Shown: piece after piece, positions 1 through 9,283 of the stretch
Position numbering within the stretch: the stretch's first letter is position 1
How the letters are laid out: every line of letters starts with the position of its first letter
NCBI GenBank assembly: GCA_023665605.1
Contig: JAMPDP010000001.1
Coordinates: 535,377-599,376 of the forward strand
From: Candidatus Amulumruptor caecigallinarius
GTDB lineage: Bacteria > Bacteroidota > Bacteroidia > Bacteroidales > Muribaculaceae
DNA length: 64,000 nt
Reading direction: 5' to 3'
The notes under the pieces: model-generated
Told to the model about the DNA's origin: nothing
The model's database searches: none
What the model saw: the letters and a program-made list of their open reading frames with translations, nothing else
Translations under genes and position numbers: made by a program

Positions 1-54
1 CCAACGACCCCCTGATTAACAGTCAGGTGCTCTAACCAACTGAGCTACTGAAGC
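1..54 (-). tRNA. tRNA-Asn (GTT), 3' part cut off by window edge
   Basis: On the minus strand the 5' acceptor half (GCTTCAG) is followed by U8-A9, a D arm (GCTC...GAGC), an anticodon stem CCTGA/TCAGG with the loop CTGTTAA (anticodon GTT, asparagine) and the start of the variable loop. The T arm and the 3' acceptor half lie before base 1, so the gene is partial. A good promoter sits just upstream (92-122). Confidence 0.93.
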
Positions 55-91
55 AGGTGTGCAACCGACCGCCTCTGCGGTAATTGCGCCA

Positions 92-122
92 CAAATGTAG
101 GTGTTTTTTTTGAACCTTGCAA
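92..122 (-). promoter_or_regulatory. promoter of tRNA-Asn
   Basis: The minus strand reads TTG (122-120), 20 bases, then TACATTTG (99-92). This matches the Bacteroidetes -33/-7 pattern and lies about 38 bases upstream of the tRNA 5' end. Confidence 0.7.
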
Positions 123-359
123 CACCCGCGGTGAATTTTGGCGGATTTTTATCACCAAACCGCACAATCCGGCTCTGCGGGTTGTTCCTTTAACATAGTG
201 ACAATGGTGGGGTGCGCCTAAAAAGTTGACCCGGCATTACCCGCGATTGCAGGAAATTGCCCATCTTTGCACTGAGGATGCCCTGCATCCGCCTTTGCGC
301 TCACTCTCACTTTCAACTATATAACACACATTTTATCACCTCTAAACGGTATAAAAACT

Positions 360-1064
360 ATGAGACTCATCAAGAACATCGGCCTGACATCACTGGCCGC
401 AGCGACGCTGATTTCATTCGGCGCATGCTCATCGATGACCAACACCGGCAAGGGCGCCCTCATTGGCGGCGGCGGCGGCGGTGCATTGGGTGCCGGCGTG
501 GGAGCCCTGATAGGTGGCGGCAAGGGTGCCGGCATCGGCGCTGCCATAGGCGCAGCTGTGGGCGCGGGCGCTGGCGCTCTCATCGGCAAGAAGATGGACA
601 AGCAGAAGGCAGAGCTCCAGAAGCAGCTCGACGACGCTGCCAAAGTGGAGACAGTGACCGACTCCAACGGCCTGCAGGCCATCCGCGTCACCTTTGACGG
701 CGGCATCCTCTTCCCCACCAACGGAACGACGCTGAGCTCGTCGGCAAAGGCTGACCTGAGCAAGTTTGCCGCTTCACTGATTCAGAACCCTCTGACGGAG
801 GTGAAGATCTATGGCTTCACGGATGACACCGGCACCATGGCCGTGAACCAGAAGGTGAGCACGGGCCGCGCCGACGCCGTGCGCAACTATCTGCTCAACT
901 CCGGCGTGAGCGGCACGCGCCTCTTCGCCGAGGGCCTGCCGATGACCGACTATGTGGCCTCAAACGCCACGGCTGAGGGCCGCGCGCAGAACCGCCGCGT
1001 GGAGGTATACATCCTCGCCAGCCAGCAGATGGTGGACGAGGCTGAGGCCGGCACACTGAAGTAA
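360..1064 (+). CDS. OmpA-family lipoprotein with glycine-zipper segment (YiaD-like)
   Basis: A 234-residue outer-membrane lipoprotein. The signal peptide ends in a lipobox-like FGAC with the acylated Cys at about 23. Residues 33-76 are a Gly/Ala-rich glycine-zipper segment. A short charged helix follows, and residues about 107-220 form an OmpA C-terminal domain that ends with the family motif around RAQNRRVEVYI. Such domains bind peptidoglycan and tie the outer membrane to the wall. The gene stands alone. A weak -7-like box (CATCTTTG, 262-269) lies about 90 bases upstream and a strong hairpin follows the stop. The glycine-rich stretch makes other reading frames look open, but only this frame gives a signal peptide and a recognisable domain. 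Confidence 0.92.
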   Translation: MRLIKNIGLTSLAAATLISFGACSSMTNTGKGALIGGGGGGALGAGVGALIGGGKGAGIGAAIGAAVGAGAGALIGKKMDKQKAELQKQLDDAAKVETVTDSNGLQAIRVTFDGGILFPTNGTTLSSSAKADLSKFAASLIQNPLTEVKIYGFTDDTGTMAVNQKVSTGRADAVRNYLLNSGVSGTRLFAEGLPMTDYVASNATAEGRAQNRRVEVYILASQQMVDEAEAGTLK

Positions 1065-1084
1065 CATCTCGTCTCCCCCTATAT

Positions 1085-1119
1085 CGCGGCCCCGACGGTA
1101 TGCTTCCGTCGGGGCCGCG
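1085..1119 (+). terminator. terminator hairpin after the OmpA-like gene
   Basis: A perfect 14-bp stem (1085-1098 with 1106-1119) closes a 7-base loop 20 bases after the stop codon. There is no strong T run after it. Confidence 0.7.
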
Positions 1120-1148
1120 TGTGTTCCCACTGGGACATCGCATCAGGG

Positions 1149-1168
1149 AAAGCCGCTAACGCGGCTTT
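1149..1168. terminator. second hairpin in the convergent gap
   Basis: An 8-bp stem (AAAGCCGC with GCGGCTTT) and a 4-base loop, followed by TTG on the plus strand. It lies between the OmpA-like gene and the converging Sus-like operon and may act in either direction. Confidence 0.45.
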
Positions 1169-1233
1169 TGCCAGTGTCCTCCCTGTCATGTTGCAACTTT
1201 GCCGTTGCGGTTATGGACGGGGATAAGAGGCAA

Positions 1234-1260
1234 GAAGGCGCCCCGGGTGGGGGCGCCTTC
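1234..1260 (-). terminator. terminator of the SusCDEF-like operon
   Basis: An 11-bp stem (1234-1244 with 1250-1260) with a 5-base loop, 26 bases beyond the stop of the last minus-strand gene. Confidence 0.65.
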
Positions 1261-1285
1261 GTTATGGTTGGGTTGTGTTCAGCTA

Positions 1286-2770
1286 TTACTCGATGGTGAT
1301 GCTGAAGGGAACCTTGCTCAGGTCAAGGGTAATCTTGGTACCGCTGTTGGGAGCAACGATGTTTGCGGGATCGGGGTTGTCAGCGTTCTTGAAGATCAGG
1401 TCGGTGGTAGAGTTGCCGCCGATGCTCCATGCCCAGTCGTCGTTGGCACGGATCTTGAACTGCTGACCGGCAGTGATGTTCACGCCGGTAGCGGTCCAGA
1501 TTGTGTAGTCGTCGTTGGGTGTCATGTTGGCGCTTTCGCCCCAGCTATTGAACTCACCGATAGCACCGAGCTTATCGATCTTGTAGGTGCCAACCTCATA
1601 CTGGAGGAAGATGGGGCTCATCTGCACGTAGTAGATGCCTGCGTCTGCACCGCTGGGGCCTGCGATGTTGCCACCCTTGGCTGCAAGTACACCGTCACCG
1701 TCGCCGGTACCCCAGTCAATGAGATCCCAGTTACCGATGGTGAACTTGAACTCACCATTGATGAAAGCGAGGCCTTCATACCAGGTGTAGGCGGCATTTG
1801 GCTCAAGAAGAGGAGGATTTGCAACTGTCCAGTCGTTGCCGGCGCCGGTTACATGGATGTTCTCGTAAGCCTCTGAGTAGTGGTACTGAGCGGACTCCAT
1901 GTTGATGACGATTACCCACTTGCCGAATGAGGGGAGCTTGGCAGCATTGCCACCCTCGATGAGGGCACCCTCCATCTCGGTCGAGCCGTCAACCTCGCAG
2001 CCCCAAGCCTGACCCCAATCAAATGTATTGGCGGCCCAGTCAATGGCGCTTTCGGGGATCACCTTCCAGTTGCCGTCACCGGTGGTGTAGTCGACATAGT
2101 AGGTGAAGATGGGATCATCAGCAGTGTCCTTGTCGGAGTGAGCGAGCTTGATGAGCTGGTCAGCATCAGGGCTCCAGCCGTTGAAGGCACCTACCAGATA
2201 GTAAGCATCCTCAATGTTGATGCCGAGGTCTACGCTGGTGAGGAAGAAGTGTGACTCAGCGAAGTACACGTCAGAGCCGCCGAGACGGAGGTTGGTGATC
2301 TGGCCGTCAGAAGCGTAGGCTGCGAAGCGCACCCACACCTCCTTGGTGTCATGCTTGCGACCGAACAGGTCAACGTAAGCCTGCTGGAAGTCGGCGGGAG
2401 TAACGACTACCTGATTGGCGCTGTTGATGGTGCAGGGCACGGTCACAGCGTTGTTGAAGTCCTCGTTGTCGGCAAGGAACATCTTCATAGTGAGGTCGTA
2501 GCTTGCGGGGAAGTCAGCGTGGTTGATATCCACGGTGGCCATGGGGATGTCGAAGCCGAGCTTGCTGTAAGCATCGAGGTCGAGGTCAGCGAGGTCGCCG
2601 GTCTCCTCGTTGGGGAGAACATACTGGCTTGCCTCTACCTTCACGCCATCAGAGCTGATGACAGTCTCCTGCGGAGTGACGGGAGTGGCGGGATTGGGCT
2701 CCTCGTACTGGCTGCAGGCGGTGAGGCCTGCAACCAGAGCGACGAGACTCATATACTTGAGTGATTTCAT
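1286..2770 (-). CDS. SusF/SusE-like surface glycan-binding lipoprotein
   Basis: A 494-residue lipoprotein with lipobox LTAC (Cys19). It begins with an Ig-like SusE N-terminal domain. At least three tandem SusE/F carbohydrate-binding modules follow. Each carries a motif such as GAFNGWSP, GNDWTV or GEFNSWGE and a following aromatic-rich strand. In the starch system SusE and SusF hold polysaccharide at the cell surface beside the SusCD transporter. It is the last gene of the operon, 64 bases after the SusE-like gene. The repeated Trp-containing modules favour an alpha-glucan ligand, but that is inference. SusF-like is chosen over SusE-like because of the length and the extra module. Confidence 0.88.
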   Translation of the reverse strand: MKSLKYMSLVALVAGLTACSQYEEPNPATPVTPQETVISSDGVKVEASQYVLPNEETGDLADLDLDAYSKLGFDIPMATVDINHADFPASYDLTMKMFLADNEDFNNAVTVPCTINSANQVVVTPADFQQAYVDLFGRKHDTKEVWVRFAAYASDGQITNLRLGGSDVYFAESHFFLTSVDLGINIEDAYYLVGAFNGWSPDADQLIKLAHSDKDTADDPIFTYYVDYTTGDGNWKVIPESAIDWAANTFDWGQAWGCEVDGSTEMEGALIEGGNAAKLPSFGKWVIVINMESAQYHYSEAYENIHVTGAGNDWTVANPPLLEPNAAYTWYEGLAFINGEFKFTIGNWDLIDWGTGDGDGVLAAKGGNIAGPSGADAGIYYVQMSPIFLQYEVGTYKIDKLGAIGEFNSWGESANMTPNDDYTIWTATGVNITAGQQFKIRANDDWAWSIGGNSTTDLIFKNADNPDPANIVAPNSGTKITLDLSKVPFSITIE

Positions 2771-2834
2771 TGTTGTCGTTTTCGTTGTGATGAGTTAACG
2801 AATGAATTGAGTGTAAGTCAATCGGAGGAGCCGA

Positions 2835-3818
2835 TTAGTCGATTTCAGCGTCGGAGACAGTGATCTTCTTGGTTGAGAGGTTGACGCGGATGTACATCTG
2901 GCCACCTGCCCAGTCAACGAACTGCCAGTTACCCTTGCCATAGACGAGGTCGCCGGAGTATACGCCGTCGGTGAACTCTGAAGCGGGAACGTCCATGTTG
3001 TCACCGTCGTTGGCGCGTGCGCCGATTGAGGGGAGAGAGCCGTCATTGCCCCAAGAGCCGAGCTCGTTGTAGAAGCGGAATGAGGCGTCGCCGGCGTTGA
3101 TGTTGAAGTCGCCGTAGTAAACCTGAGTGCCCTCTTCGCCTGCGTTCTCATAGAGACCCATGGAGCCGTCGCCGATGTTCCAGCCCTGGGGCTGACCAAT
3201 CAGGAAGATGACGCCGGGGAGGCGGAAGTGGATGAAGTAGTTCACCTTGTCGAGAGTAACCTCGTTGGAGTAGCAGGTAGTACCCTCAACGCCGGCCAGT
3301 GAGGCAACGGCACGGAGGTGGAGCTTCTGGCCGGCGGGGAGGGTGAGATTCTCCATGGGGCCGGTGTAGACGCTGCCGTCGGGACCGTAGATGGTCTGGA
3401 TACCGGTGGCCTTGTCAGTCTCGGCGGTGATGCCGGAGAGGGCGGTAAGCGCGTCGGCTACCGAAGCCTGGGTGAGGAGCATGGTGTGACGTGCCTCGCC
3501 GGTCTGGGTGATGTCATAGTCGATGTCATACACCTCGTTGGGGTTGGCCCAGTTTCCGGTGAGCGAAGCCTGGGCGGTGTAGGTGACAGCCACGGGAGCG
3601 CCGTATGCGGGCTGCTCGTAAACTACGATGGGGAGGGTAGCGCCCTCGGCATCGGAGAGCTCCACGAGCTCGTTGGCGTAGGTAGGCTCGTTGATCGTGA
3701 ACGAAACCGCCGTGAGGTCCTGGTCAGGGAGCGTCAGCTTGGGGTCGGTGGTAGACTCGCAGGAAGCGAGGCCCATCATGACACCGGCAGCGGCGGCGAG
3801 CATTGATATTTTTTTCAT
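2835..3818 (-). CDS. SusE-like surface glycan-binding lipoprotein
   Basis: A 327-residue lipoprotein with signal peptide and lipobox LASC (Cys20). An N-terminal SusE-type domain (SFTINEPTY) runs to about residue 165. One C-terminal binding module contains a Gly-Gln-Pro-Gln-Gly-Trp-Asn turn and later Trp/Tyr-rich strands. It sits between the SusD-like and SusF-like genes in the canonical C-D-E-F order. It probably helps capture oligosaccharide before transport. The single module makes it shorter than its neighbour. Confidence 0.86.
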   Translation of the reverse strand: MKKISMLAAAAGVMMGLASCESTTDPKLTLPDQDLTAVSFTINEPTYANELVELSDAEGATLPIVVYEQPAYGAPVAVTYTAQASLTGNWANPNEVYDIDYDITQTGEARHTMLLTQASVADALTALSGITAETDKATGIQTIYGPDGSVYTGPMENLTLPAGQKLHLRAVASLAGVEGTTCYSNEVTLDKVNYFIHFRLPGVIFLIGQPQGWNIGDGSMGLYENAGEEGTQVYYGDFNINAGDASFRFYNELGSWGNDGSLPSIGARANDGDNMDVPASEFTDGVYSGDLVYGKGNWQFVDWAGGQMYIRVNLSTKKITVSDAEID

Positions 3819-3878
3819 TGTGATGATTTAATCGTTGATTGGTGTTACAATTGGAGATTGTAAAGCCGCTGTTGGTGA

Positions 3879-5552
3879 TCAGTTAGCGTAACCGGGGTTC
3901 TGCTGATAGCCGGCGAGCGACACGATCAGGCTGGGCAGAGGATAGAGGTTGTAGTGGGAGGGGAAGTCAGAGCCCTTGAGGGTCTGGTTCTTCCAGGTCC
4001 AGTTGTAACCGCTGATCCAGCGACCGGCGCGGATAAGGTCGGTGCGGCGGGTGCCCTCGGTGTAGAGCTCACGTGCGCGCTCGTTGTAGAGGCTCTCGAG
4101 AGAGAGCTGGCCGGCGCCCCATGCCTGGAGGCCTGCGCGCTCGCGGATGAAGTTGACGTACTGCAGGGCGGTGGTGGCATCGGTGCCGCTCTGGAGCATG
4201 GCCTCGGCAGCTGAGAGGTAAATCTCGGCAAGGCGGATCATAGCGTAGTCGTTGTTGATCTGCTCGGTAGCGGTGGGCTGTACGCCGTTGGCGGAGCCGT
4301 TGTCGTCGATGTTCCAGTTGGTGTACTTCACAGCGAGGTAGCCGTTCTCACCCCAGGCAGCCTGGTTGTAGGTGAGGTTGTCGAAGCTGAAGCCGTTGGC
4401 TTTGGTGGCCCAACGAGAAACGCGCTGGTCAATCGAATACTCCATTGCGGAGTCCCAGTCGAAGATGGCAGCGAACTCAGGACGGGTTGACATACACTTC
4501 CAGGCGTTGGTAACGTTGTAGTTGCCCTGGATGTCCGGGCCAATCCAGCCCATGATCATGAACATGGCGTTGGCATAGGAGCCGAGGTACTGAGTGTCGT
4601 TGGGGATAACCCAAAGGTTCTCGCTGATGGCGTTGGCGCCACCGTTGGCATACTGGCGGTTGTTGGCGCAGAAGGGCTGGCTGTAGTTCCAGCACAGACC
4701 GGTCTGTGTGCCGTCGGAAGCCTGGAAGCCGGCGTTCTGGTGACGGCGGATGATGTTCTGAGCATACTTGATGCAGTCAGCCCAGCGGGGGGTGCCGGTG
4801 TAAACCTCAGCGTTGAGGTAGTACTTCACGAGCATAGCCTCAGCGACCTCAAGGCCGACATAGCCCCAGTACTGCTGAGCGTTGCCGCCGTACTCGGCCA
4901 CAACCTGCTCAAGCTCGCTGGTGTAGAACTGGAAGAGCTCTGCACGCTGAGCCTGCTCGGGCACGGAACCGATCATGGTGTCGTCGGTAACCATGGGGAC
5001 GTTGCCGAAGAGGTCAATCAGATAGTAGTAGCAAGCGGCGCGGAGGATGCGGCACTGGCGCACATACTCGGCAGCCTTTGCCTGAGCGGCTGCATCATCG
5101 GCGGGGAGCTTGAAGCGGTCCTCGGCGATAGAGGCGATGAAGTCGTTGCAGACAGCCACGTTGATCATCAGGCGAGAGTAAACGCCATACATGATGGTGT
5201 TGTTGGGGGCTGCGATACCATACTGGATCAGACCGTAGTCAGCGTCGGCGGTGGCGAGCCAGTTGGCCTCGTCGGTAGGAATCTCCTCAAGGATGAAGAG
5301 CGCGCGCTGGAAGGTGGTCATACCACCGTCGGTGCCGGAAACTGAGGCGTTGCCGTCAGCGCCGTAGGTGGAGAACTGGAGGTAAACGTCGGCCATCACC
5401 TGGTCCATGTAGCCCACGGGGTCTTCGCCGAACTGACCCTGAGTGATCTTGGAGGGGTCGGTGGGCTCGAGATCGAGGTCGCCCGTGCAGGCACCCAGAC
5501 CCAAAGTGGCCACAGCTCCTAACGAGAGGAGTATCTTATTGAAAGTTTTCAT
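3879..5552 (-). CDS. SusD/RagB-family glycan-binding outer-membrane lipoprotein
   Basis: A 557-residue lipoprotein with lipobox LGAC (Cys22) followed by DLDLEPTDPS, the usual SusD start. The all-helical SusD fold with TPR-like helices is visible. The C-terminal part carries the family signature around IRLAEIYLSAAEAM and FIRERAG and ends with a Tyr/Pro-rich segment. SusD proteins form a lid on the SusC channel and bind the incoming oligosaccharide. The gene lies 39 bases downstream of the SusC-like gene, so the two are co-transcribed. Confidence 0.95.
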   Translation of the reverse strand: MKTFNKILLSLGAVATLGLGACTGDLDLEPTDPSKITQGQFGEDPVGYMDQVMADVYLQFSTYGADGNASVSGTDGGMTTFQRALFILEEIPTDEANWLATADADYGLIQYGIAAPNNTIMYGVYSRLMINVAVCNDFIASIAEDRFKLPADDAAAQAKAAEYVRQCRILRAACYYYLIDLFGNVPMVTDDTMIGSVPEQAQRAELFQFYTSELEQVVAEYGGNAQQYWGYVGLEVAEAMLVKYYLNAEVYTGTPRWADCIKYAQNIIRRHQNAGFQASDGTQTGLCWNYSQPFCANNRQYANGGANAISENLWVIPNDTQYLGSYANAMFMIMGWIGPDIQGNYNVTNAWKCMSTRPEFAAIFDWDSAMEYSIDQRVSRWATKANGFSFDNLTYNQAAWGENGYLAVKYTNWNIDDNGSANGVQPTATEQINNDYAMIRLAEIYLSAAEAMLQSGTDATTALQYVNFIRERAGLQAWGAGQLSLESLYNERARELYTEGTRRTDLIRAGRWISGYNWTWKNQTLKGSDFPSHYNLYPLPSLIVSLAGYQQNPGYAN

Positions 5553-5591
5553 ATAGAGTGTTCTAAACTTGTGCTTAAGGTTAGGTAAGTG

Positions 5592-8500
5592 TTAGAAAGT
5601 AGCGACAAGACCGAGTGTGGCGGTGATAGGACGCGGGTAAACGTTGTTGTCGATACCGGACTCAACCTCGGGATCCAGACCCTTGTACTTGGTGATGACG
5701 AAGGGGTTCTGAACGGCAGCGAAGACGCGGAGGTTCAGGCGATCCTTGAGCATGGGGTTGAAGGTGTAGCCGAGGGTGATGTTGTCGCAACGGAGGAACG
5801 ATGCGTTCTCCACGAAGTAGCTTGACAGGATGAGCTGGTCAGAAGCAGTGGCAACGGGGAAGAGATATGTGTCGTTCAGGAGGTTGTTAAGACCATAACC
5901 CTCTACATTGGCCAGACGTGAACGGTCATACTTGGGACCGTTGTAAACGTAGTTGCCGATGTTAGCACGGAGGCTGATGCCGAGATCCCAGTTCTTGTAG
6001 TTGAAGTTGTTGTTCCAGGTCATCGTCCAGGGTGCGGTGGGGTTGTGGAAGTTGATCAGGTCAGCGTCGTTGATCACACCATCGCCGTTCTGGTCAACAT
6101 AAACACCGGGGACGGGGTCGCCTGCCTGGTCGTAAACCTGCTGGTAAACGCGATAGGTGTAGGCGGGCTCGCCAACCATGTGATACTGGAGACCTGTACC
6201 TGTACCGGAGGGAGTGTTGCGGGCCTGGAGCTGGTCAGTCTGTGCATCGCCGGTGAGGGCGGTGATCTTGTTCATGTTGTAAGCCACGTTGTAGCTGGTG
6301 CTCCAAGTGAAGTTCTTGGTAACGACGGGCTTGGCCGTAACGGTAACTTCGACACCGGTGTTGCGGAGTGAGCCGATGTTGCGGTTCATGTAGTTACCGG
6401 TGTTGAGGCCGGCCACGGGTACCCAAGCGAGGAGGTCCTTGGTGTTGCGCAGATACCAGTCAGCGGCAAGAGTGATGCGGTTGTTGAGCCAAGCGGCGTC
6501 AAGACCGATGTTCCAGGTGGTAGTCTCCTCCCACTTGATGTCGGGATCGTAAGATGAGGGGTAGAGGGGCTCGATCCACTCGGGGTTCGTGCTGCTCTGG
6601 CCGTAGCCGGGGTAGAAGAAGCCGAGGTTGCCGTTGTAGTTGGAGAGGTTGTAGATGGCCATGTAGGGGAAGTAAGAGCCACCGAGGTCCTGCTGACCGG
6701 TGACACCCCAACCGAGGCGGAGCTTGAGGTCATTCCACTTGTCGCGGATGGGCTCGAAGAAGGGCATGTTGGCAATCTTCCAGCCGAGAGCTACTGAGGG
6801 GAATACGCCCCAGCGGTTGTCCTTGGAGAAGCGAGAGGTGCCGTCGTCACGGATGGTGAAGGTCAGCAGGTAGGTGTCGTCGAAGGTGTAGTTCAAACGG
6901 CCGAAGAAGCTGACGAGCTGGAGGGGCTCAGACCATGAGGTCTTGGGCACTACGACGAGGCCGGGATAAGCGTCGGCGTTGGCGGTGTTGGGGGTGATCA
7001 GGTAGTCGGAGCCATCGAGCACGTAGGGCACGGGGTTGCCATCCTTGTCGAGTGAGAAGGGAGTGGAGTAGCCCATGGTTGACATCTCGGTGTGGCTGCG
7101 GCCATGATAGTCGAACTTCTGCCATGAGTAACCGGCCATAACGTCGAGGTTAGACTTGATGGCGGCGAAGTCCTTGCGGTAGTTCACGTAGAAGTCGAGG
7201 AGGGTGTTGCGCTGGAGCTCATACCAGTCATAGAGAGTGCCGGCACCGCGCTGGCCGATGTTGGTGAGGGCGGTGTTGCGCCAGCTCTGGATGGAGTTCT
7301 GGGCGGTCTCGGTCTTGGTCTTGTTCTGGCTTACCTGATAACCGAGGTTGAGGTTGAGGTGAAGCTCGGGGAGGAAGTGGAGAGCGTAGTCAATCTGCAG
7401 GTTACCGTTGCTGGAGAGTGAGGTACCCTTGGAGTCAACGTCCTCAAGGAGCTGCAGAGGGTTCTGAGCTGCCTGAGCATCGGGAAGACCGGTCTTGGCG
7501 AGGATGTTGGTGTAGCCGTTGTAGATGGGGGCCATGGCCGTACGGCTGTTCATGTCAAGGGTGTTGTAGGCAGTCTTGACGGGGAGGGTGGGGTTGAAGG
7601 CGGTAGCGCCACCGATAGCGCCGGTGTCGGCGTTGCGGGTGCGAACGTAGCTACCCTGAGCGTTGGCGCTTACAGAGAGCTTGCCGTTGAAGAACTTCGG
7701 AGTGAGGTTGAAGCCCACGGTGGTGCGCTGCATGCTCGAAGTCTTGATGATACCCTGATTGTTGGTGTAAGAAGCGTTGACACGGTAGGGGAGGAAACCG
7801 GCGGTGCCACCTACGCTCAGAGAGTAGTCCTGAGAGAAGGAAGTGCGGAGCACCTCATCCTGCCAGTCGGTGTCGGCGTCGCCGAGCTGGGCGATAGCAG
7901 TCTCGCTCTTGAGAGTGTTCTCAACGACATCGCGGAACTGTGCGCCGTTCATCAGGTCGAGAGTCTTGCGGGCGGTGTTCACGTGCCAGTTGGCAGCGAA
8001 GTTGATCTGGGGCTTGCCTGCAGTACCCTTCTTGGTGGTGATGATGATGACACCGTTAGACGCGCGCGAACCATAAATAGCAGTTGCGGAAGCGTCCTTG
8101 AGGATGGTCATGCTCTCGATGTTCTGGGGGTTAACCATGGTGAGAGCGTTGGTGCCGCCGGCAGCGTCCTGGTTGCTCATGGGCACACCGTCAATCACGA
8201 TCAGAGGGTTGTTGGAAGCAGAAAGAGAGGAACCGCCACGGATACGGATGGTAGCGTTGCCGGTAGGATCGCCACCGTTGGTGGTAACAACCACACCGGG
8301 GCTTGCGCCGACGAGGAGGTCCTGGGCGGAAGTAGCCATACCGGCGTCAACGTCGTCGGGCTTCACCATGGCTACGGAACCGGTGGCGTCGCTCTTCTTG
8401 ACAACGCCATAACCGATAGCGACAACCTCACCGAGGACAACGGTGTTCTCGTCGAGGGTGACGTTGATGGTGGTCTGGCCGTTGATAGCCACCTCCTGGT

Positions 8501-8747
8501 TGTTGTAGCCAACATAGGAGAAGGCGAGGGTGCCATTGGCGGGGGCGGTAAGCTTGTAGTTACCGTCGATGTCGGTGGCGGTACCGTTGGAGGTGCCCTT
8601 CACCATAACGCTGGCGCCAATGAGAGGCTCACCGGAGGCATCGGTCACCGTACCACTCACTGTGATGTTCTGCGCGTTCACGGCAAGCGTGCACAGCAGA
8701 CCCATCATCATAAAAAGGAATCGGGTTCCTAGGGTTAAGTGTTTCAT
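5592..8747 (-). CDS. SusC/RagA-family TonB-dependent outer-membrane transporter
   Basis: A 1051-residue transporter. It has a Sec signal peptide (to about residue 25, VNAQ) and a carboxypeptidase-D-like domain (residues about 29-105, GTVTDASGEPLIGA). A TonB-box-like stretch (VVAIGYGVVKKSD) follows. The plug domain contains the SusC signature IRIRGGSSLSASNNPLIVID. A large beta barrel ends in an aromatic residue (ATF). With the SusD-like lid it imports oligosaccharides using TonB energy. It is the first gene of the operon, with an approximately 240-base leader before the ATG. The start is supported by the signal peptide. Confidence 0.96.
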   Translation of the reverse strand: MKHLTLGTRFLFMMMGLLCTLAVNAQNITVSGTVTDASGEPLIGASVMVKGTSNGTATDIDGNYKLTAPANGTLAFSYVGYNNQEVAINGQTTINVTLDENTVVLGEVVAIGYGVVKKSDATGSVAMVKPDDVDAGMATSAQDLLVGASPGVVVTTNGGDPTGNATIRIRGGSSLSASNNPLIVIDGVPMSNQDAAGGTNALTMVNPQNIESMTILKDASATAIYGSRASNGVIIITTKKGTAGKPQINFAANWHVNTARKTLDLMNGAQFRDVVENTLKSETAIAQLGDADTDWQDEVLRTSFSQDYSLSVGGTAGFLPYRVNASYTNNQGIIKTSSMQRTTVGFNLTPKFFNGKLSVSANAQGSYVRTRNADTGAIGGATAFNPTLPVKTAYNTLDMNSRTAMAPIYNGYTNILAKTGLPDAQAAQNPLQLLEDVDSKGTSLSSNGNLQIDYALHFLPELHLNLNLGYQVSQNKTKTETAQNSIQSWRNTALTNIGQRGAGTLYDWYELQRNTLLDFYVNYRKDFAAIKSNLDVMAGYSWQKFDYHGRSHTEMSTMGYSTPFSLDKDGNPVPYVLDGSDYLITPNTANADAYPGLVVVPKTSWSEPLQLVSFFGRLNYTFDDTYLLTFTIRDDGTSRFSKDNRWGVFPSVALGWKIANMPFFEPIRDKWNDLKLRLGWGVTGQQDLGGSYFPYMAIYNLSNYNGNLGFFYPGYGQSSTNPEWIEPLYPSSYDPDIKWEETTTWNIGLDAAWLNNRITLAADWYLRNTKDLLAWVPVAGLNTGNYMNRNIGSLRNTGVEVTVTAKPVVTKNFTWSTSYNVAYNMNKITALTGDAQTDQLQARNTPSGTGTGLQYHMVGEPAYTYRVYQQVYDQAGDPVPGVYVDQNGDGVINDADLINFHNPTAPWTMTWNNNFNYKNWDLGISLRANIGNYVYNGPKYDRSRLANVEGYGLNNLLNDTYLFPVATASDQLILSSYFVENASFLRCDNITLGYTFNPMLKDRLNLRVFAAVQNPFVITKYKGLDPEVESGIDNNVYPRPITATLGLVATF

Positions 8748-9283
8748 TGAAAAATTAGGATTGGTTGTATAAGGATTAATGTTCTCGAGTCAATCTTGTG
8801 AGATTGGTATGTGTCGGGATAATGACGGAGAGAAGCGCGGGGCCGGAGGCCGGTGCAGGGGCTCACGGCGAGGGGGCTGAGGGATGATGTTTGCGAGGCA
8901 TCGTGGTATGTTGGTTTAGGGTAAGAAGCGGCGGGGTTATGATGTAAGAAAGAGGGCGCACTGAGGCATAATTATGCCAAAGAAGTGCATTACAAAATTA
9001 TTTAATAGATGTGAATAAAACAACCCGATTAGATTTCAGATGAGATTTGATGAGAGGACGTCGATATGCTTGTAATTTGGTTTTCAACGCAGTAGTCCAT
9101 GACTATTTAACATTGTAAATGAGATTTCAATGATGCCTAAATCGTTAGCAAACGTTCACATTTGGCCTCTCTCAGCCCTCTCTCACCCCCATAAACGCCC
9201 CCAAACCGCACGCACTGCAAACAATTTGAAACAAACGTTAACGAGGGTCTCTGACTCCGCCTCCGCGTAGCGGTGTGCGTGGG
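8748..9283. other. 535-base gap: leader of the Sus-like operon and 3' side of the regulator gene
   Basis: No coding region is supported here. The part nearest the SusC-like gene (8748-8985) would be its transcribed leader. It is purine-rich and holds no hairpin strong enough to call a terminator or riboswitch. The promoter is at 8993-9023. The rest (9024-9283) is AT-rich near the promoter and then Ala/Pro-codon-like C-rich sequence without an open frame. Confidence 0.6.
8993..9023 (-). promoter_or_regulatory. promoter of the SusCDEF-like operon
   Basis: The minus strand carries TTG (9023-9021), 20 bases, then TAATTTTG (9000-8993), a good Bacteroidetes promoter in an AT-rich island. Transcription would start near 8985, leaving a leader of roughly 240 bases. 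Confidence 0.72.
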
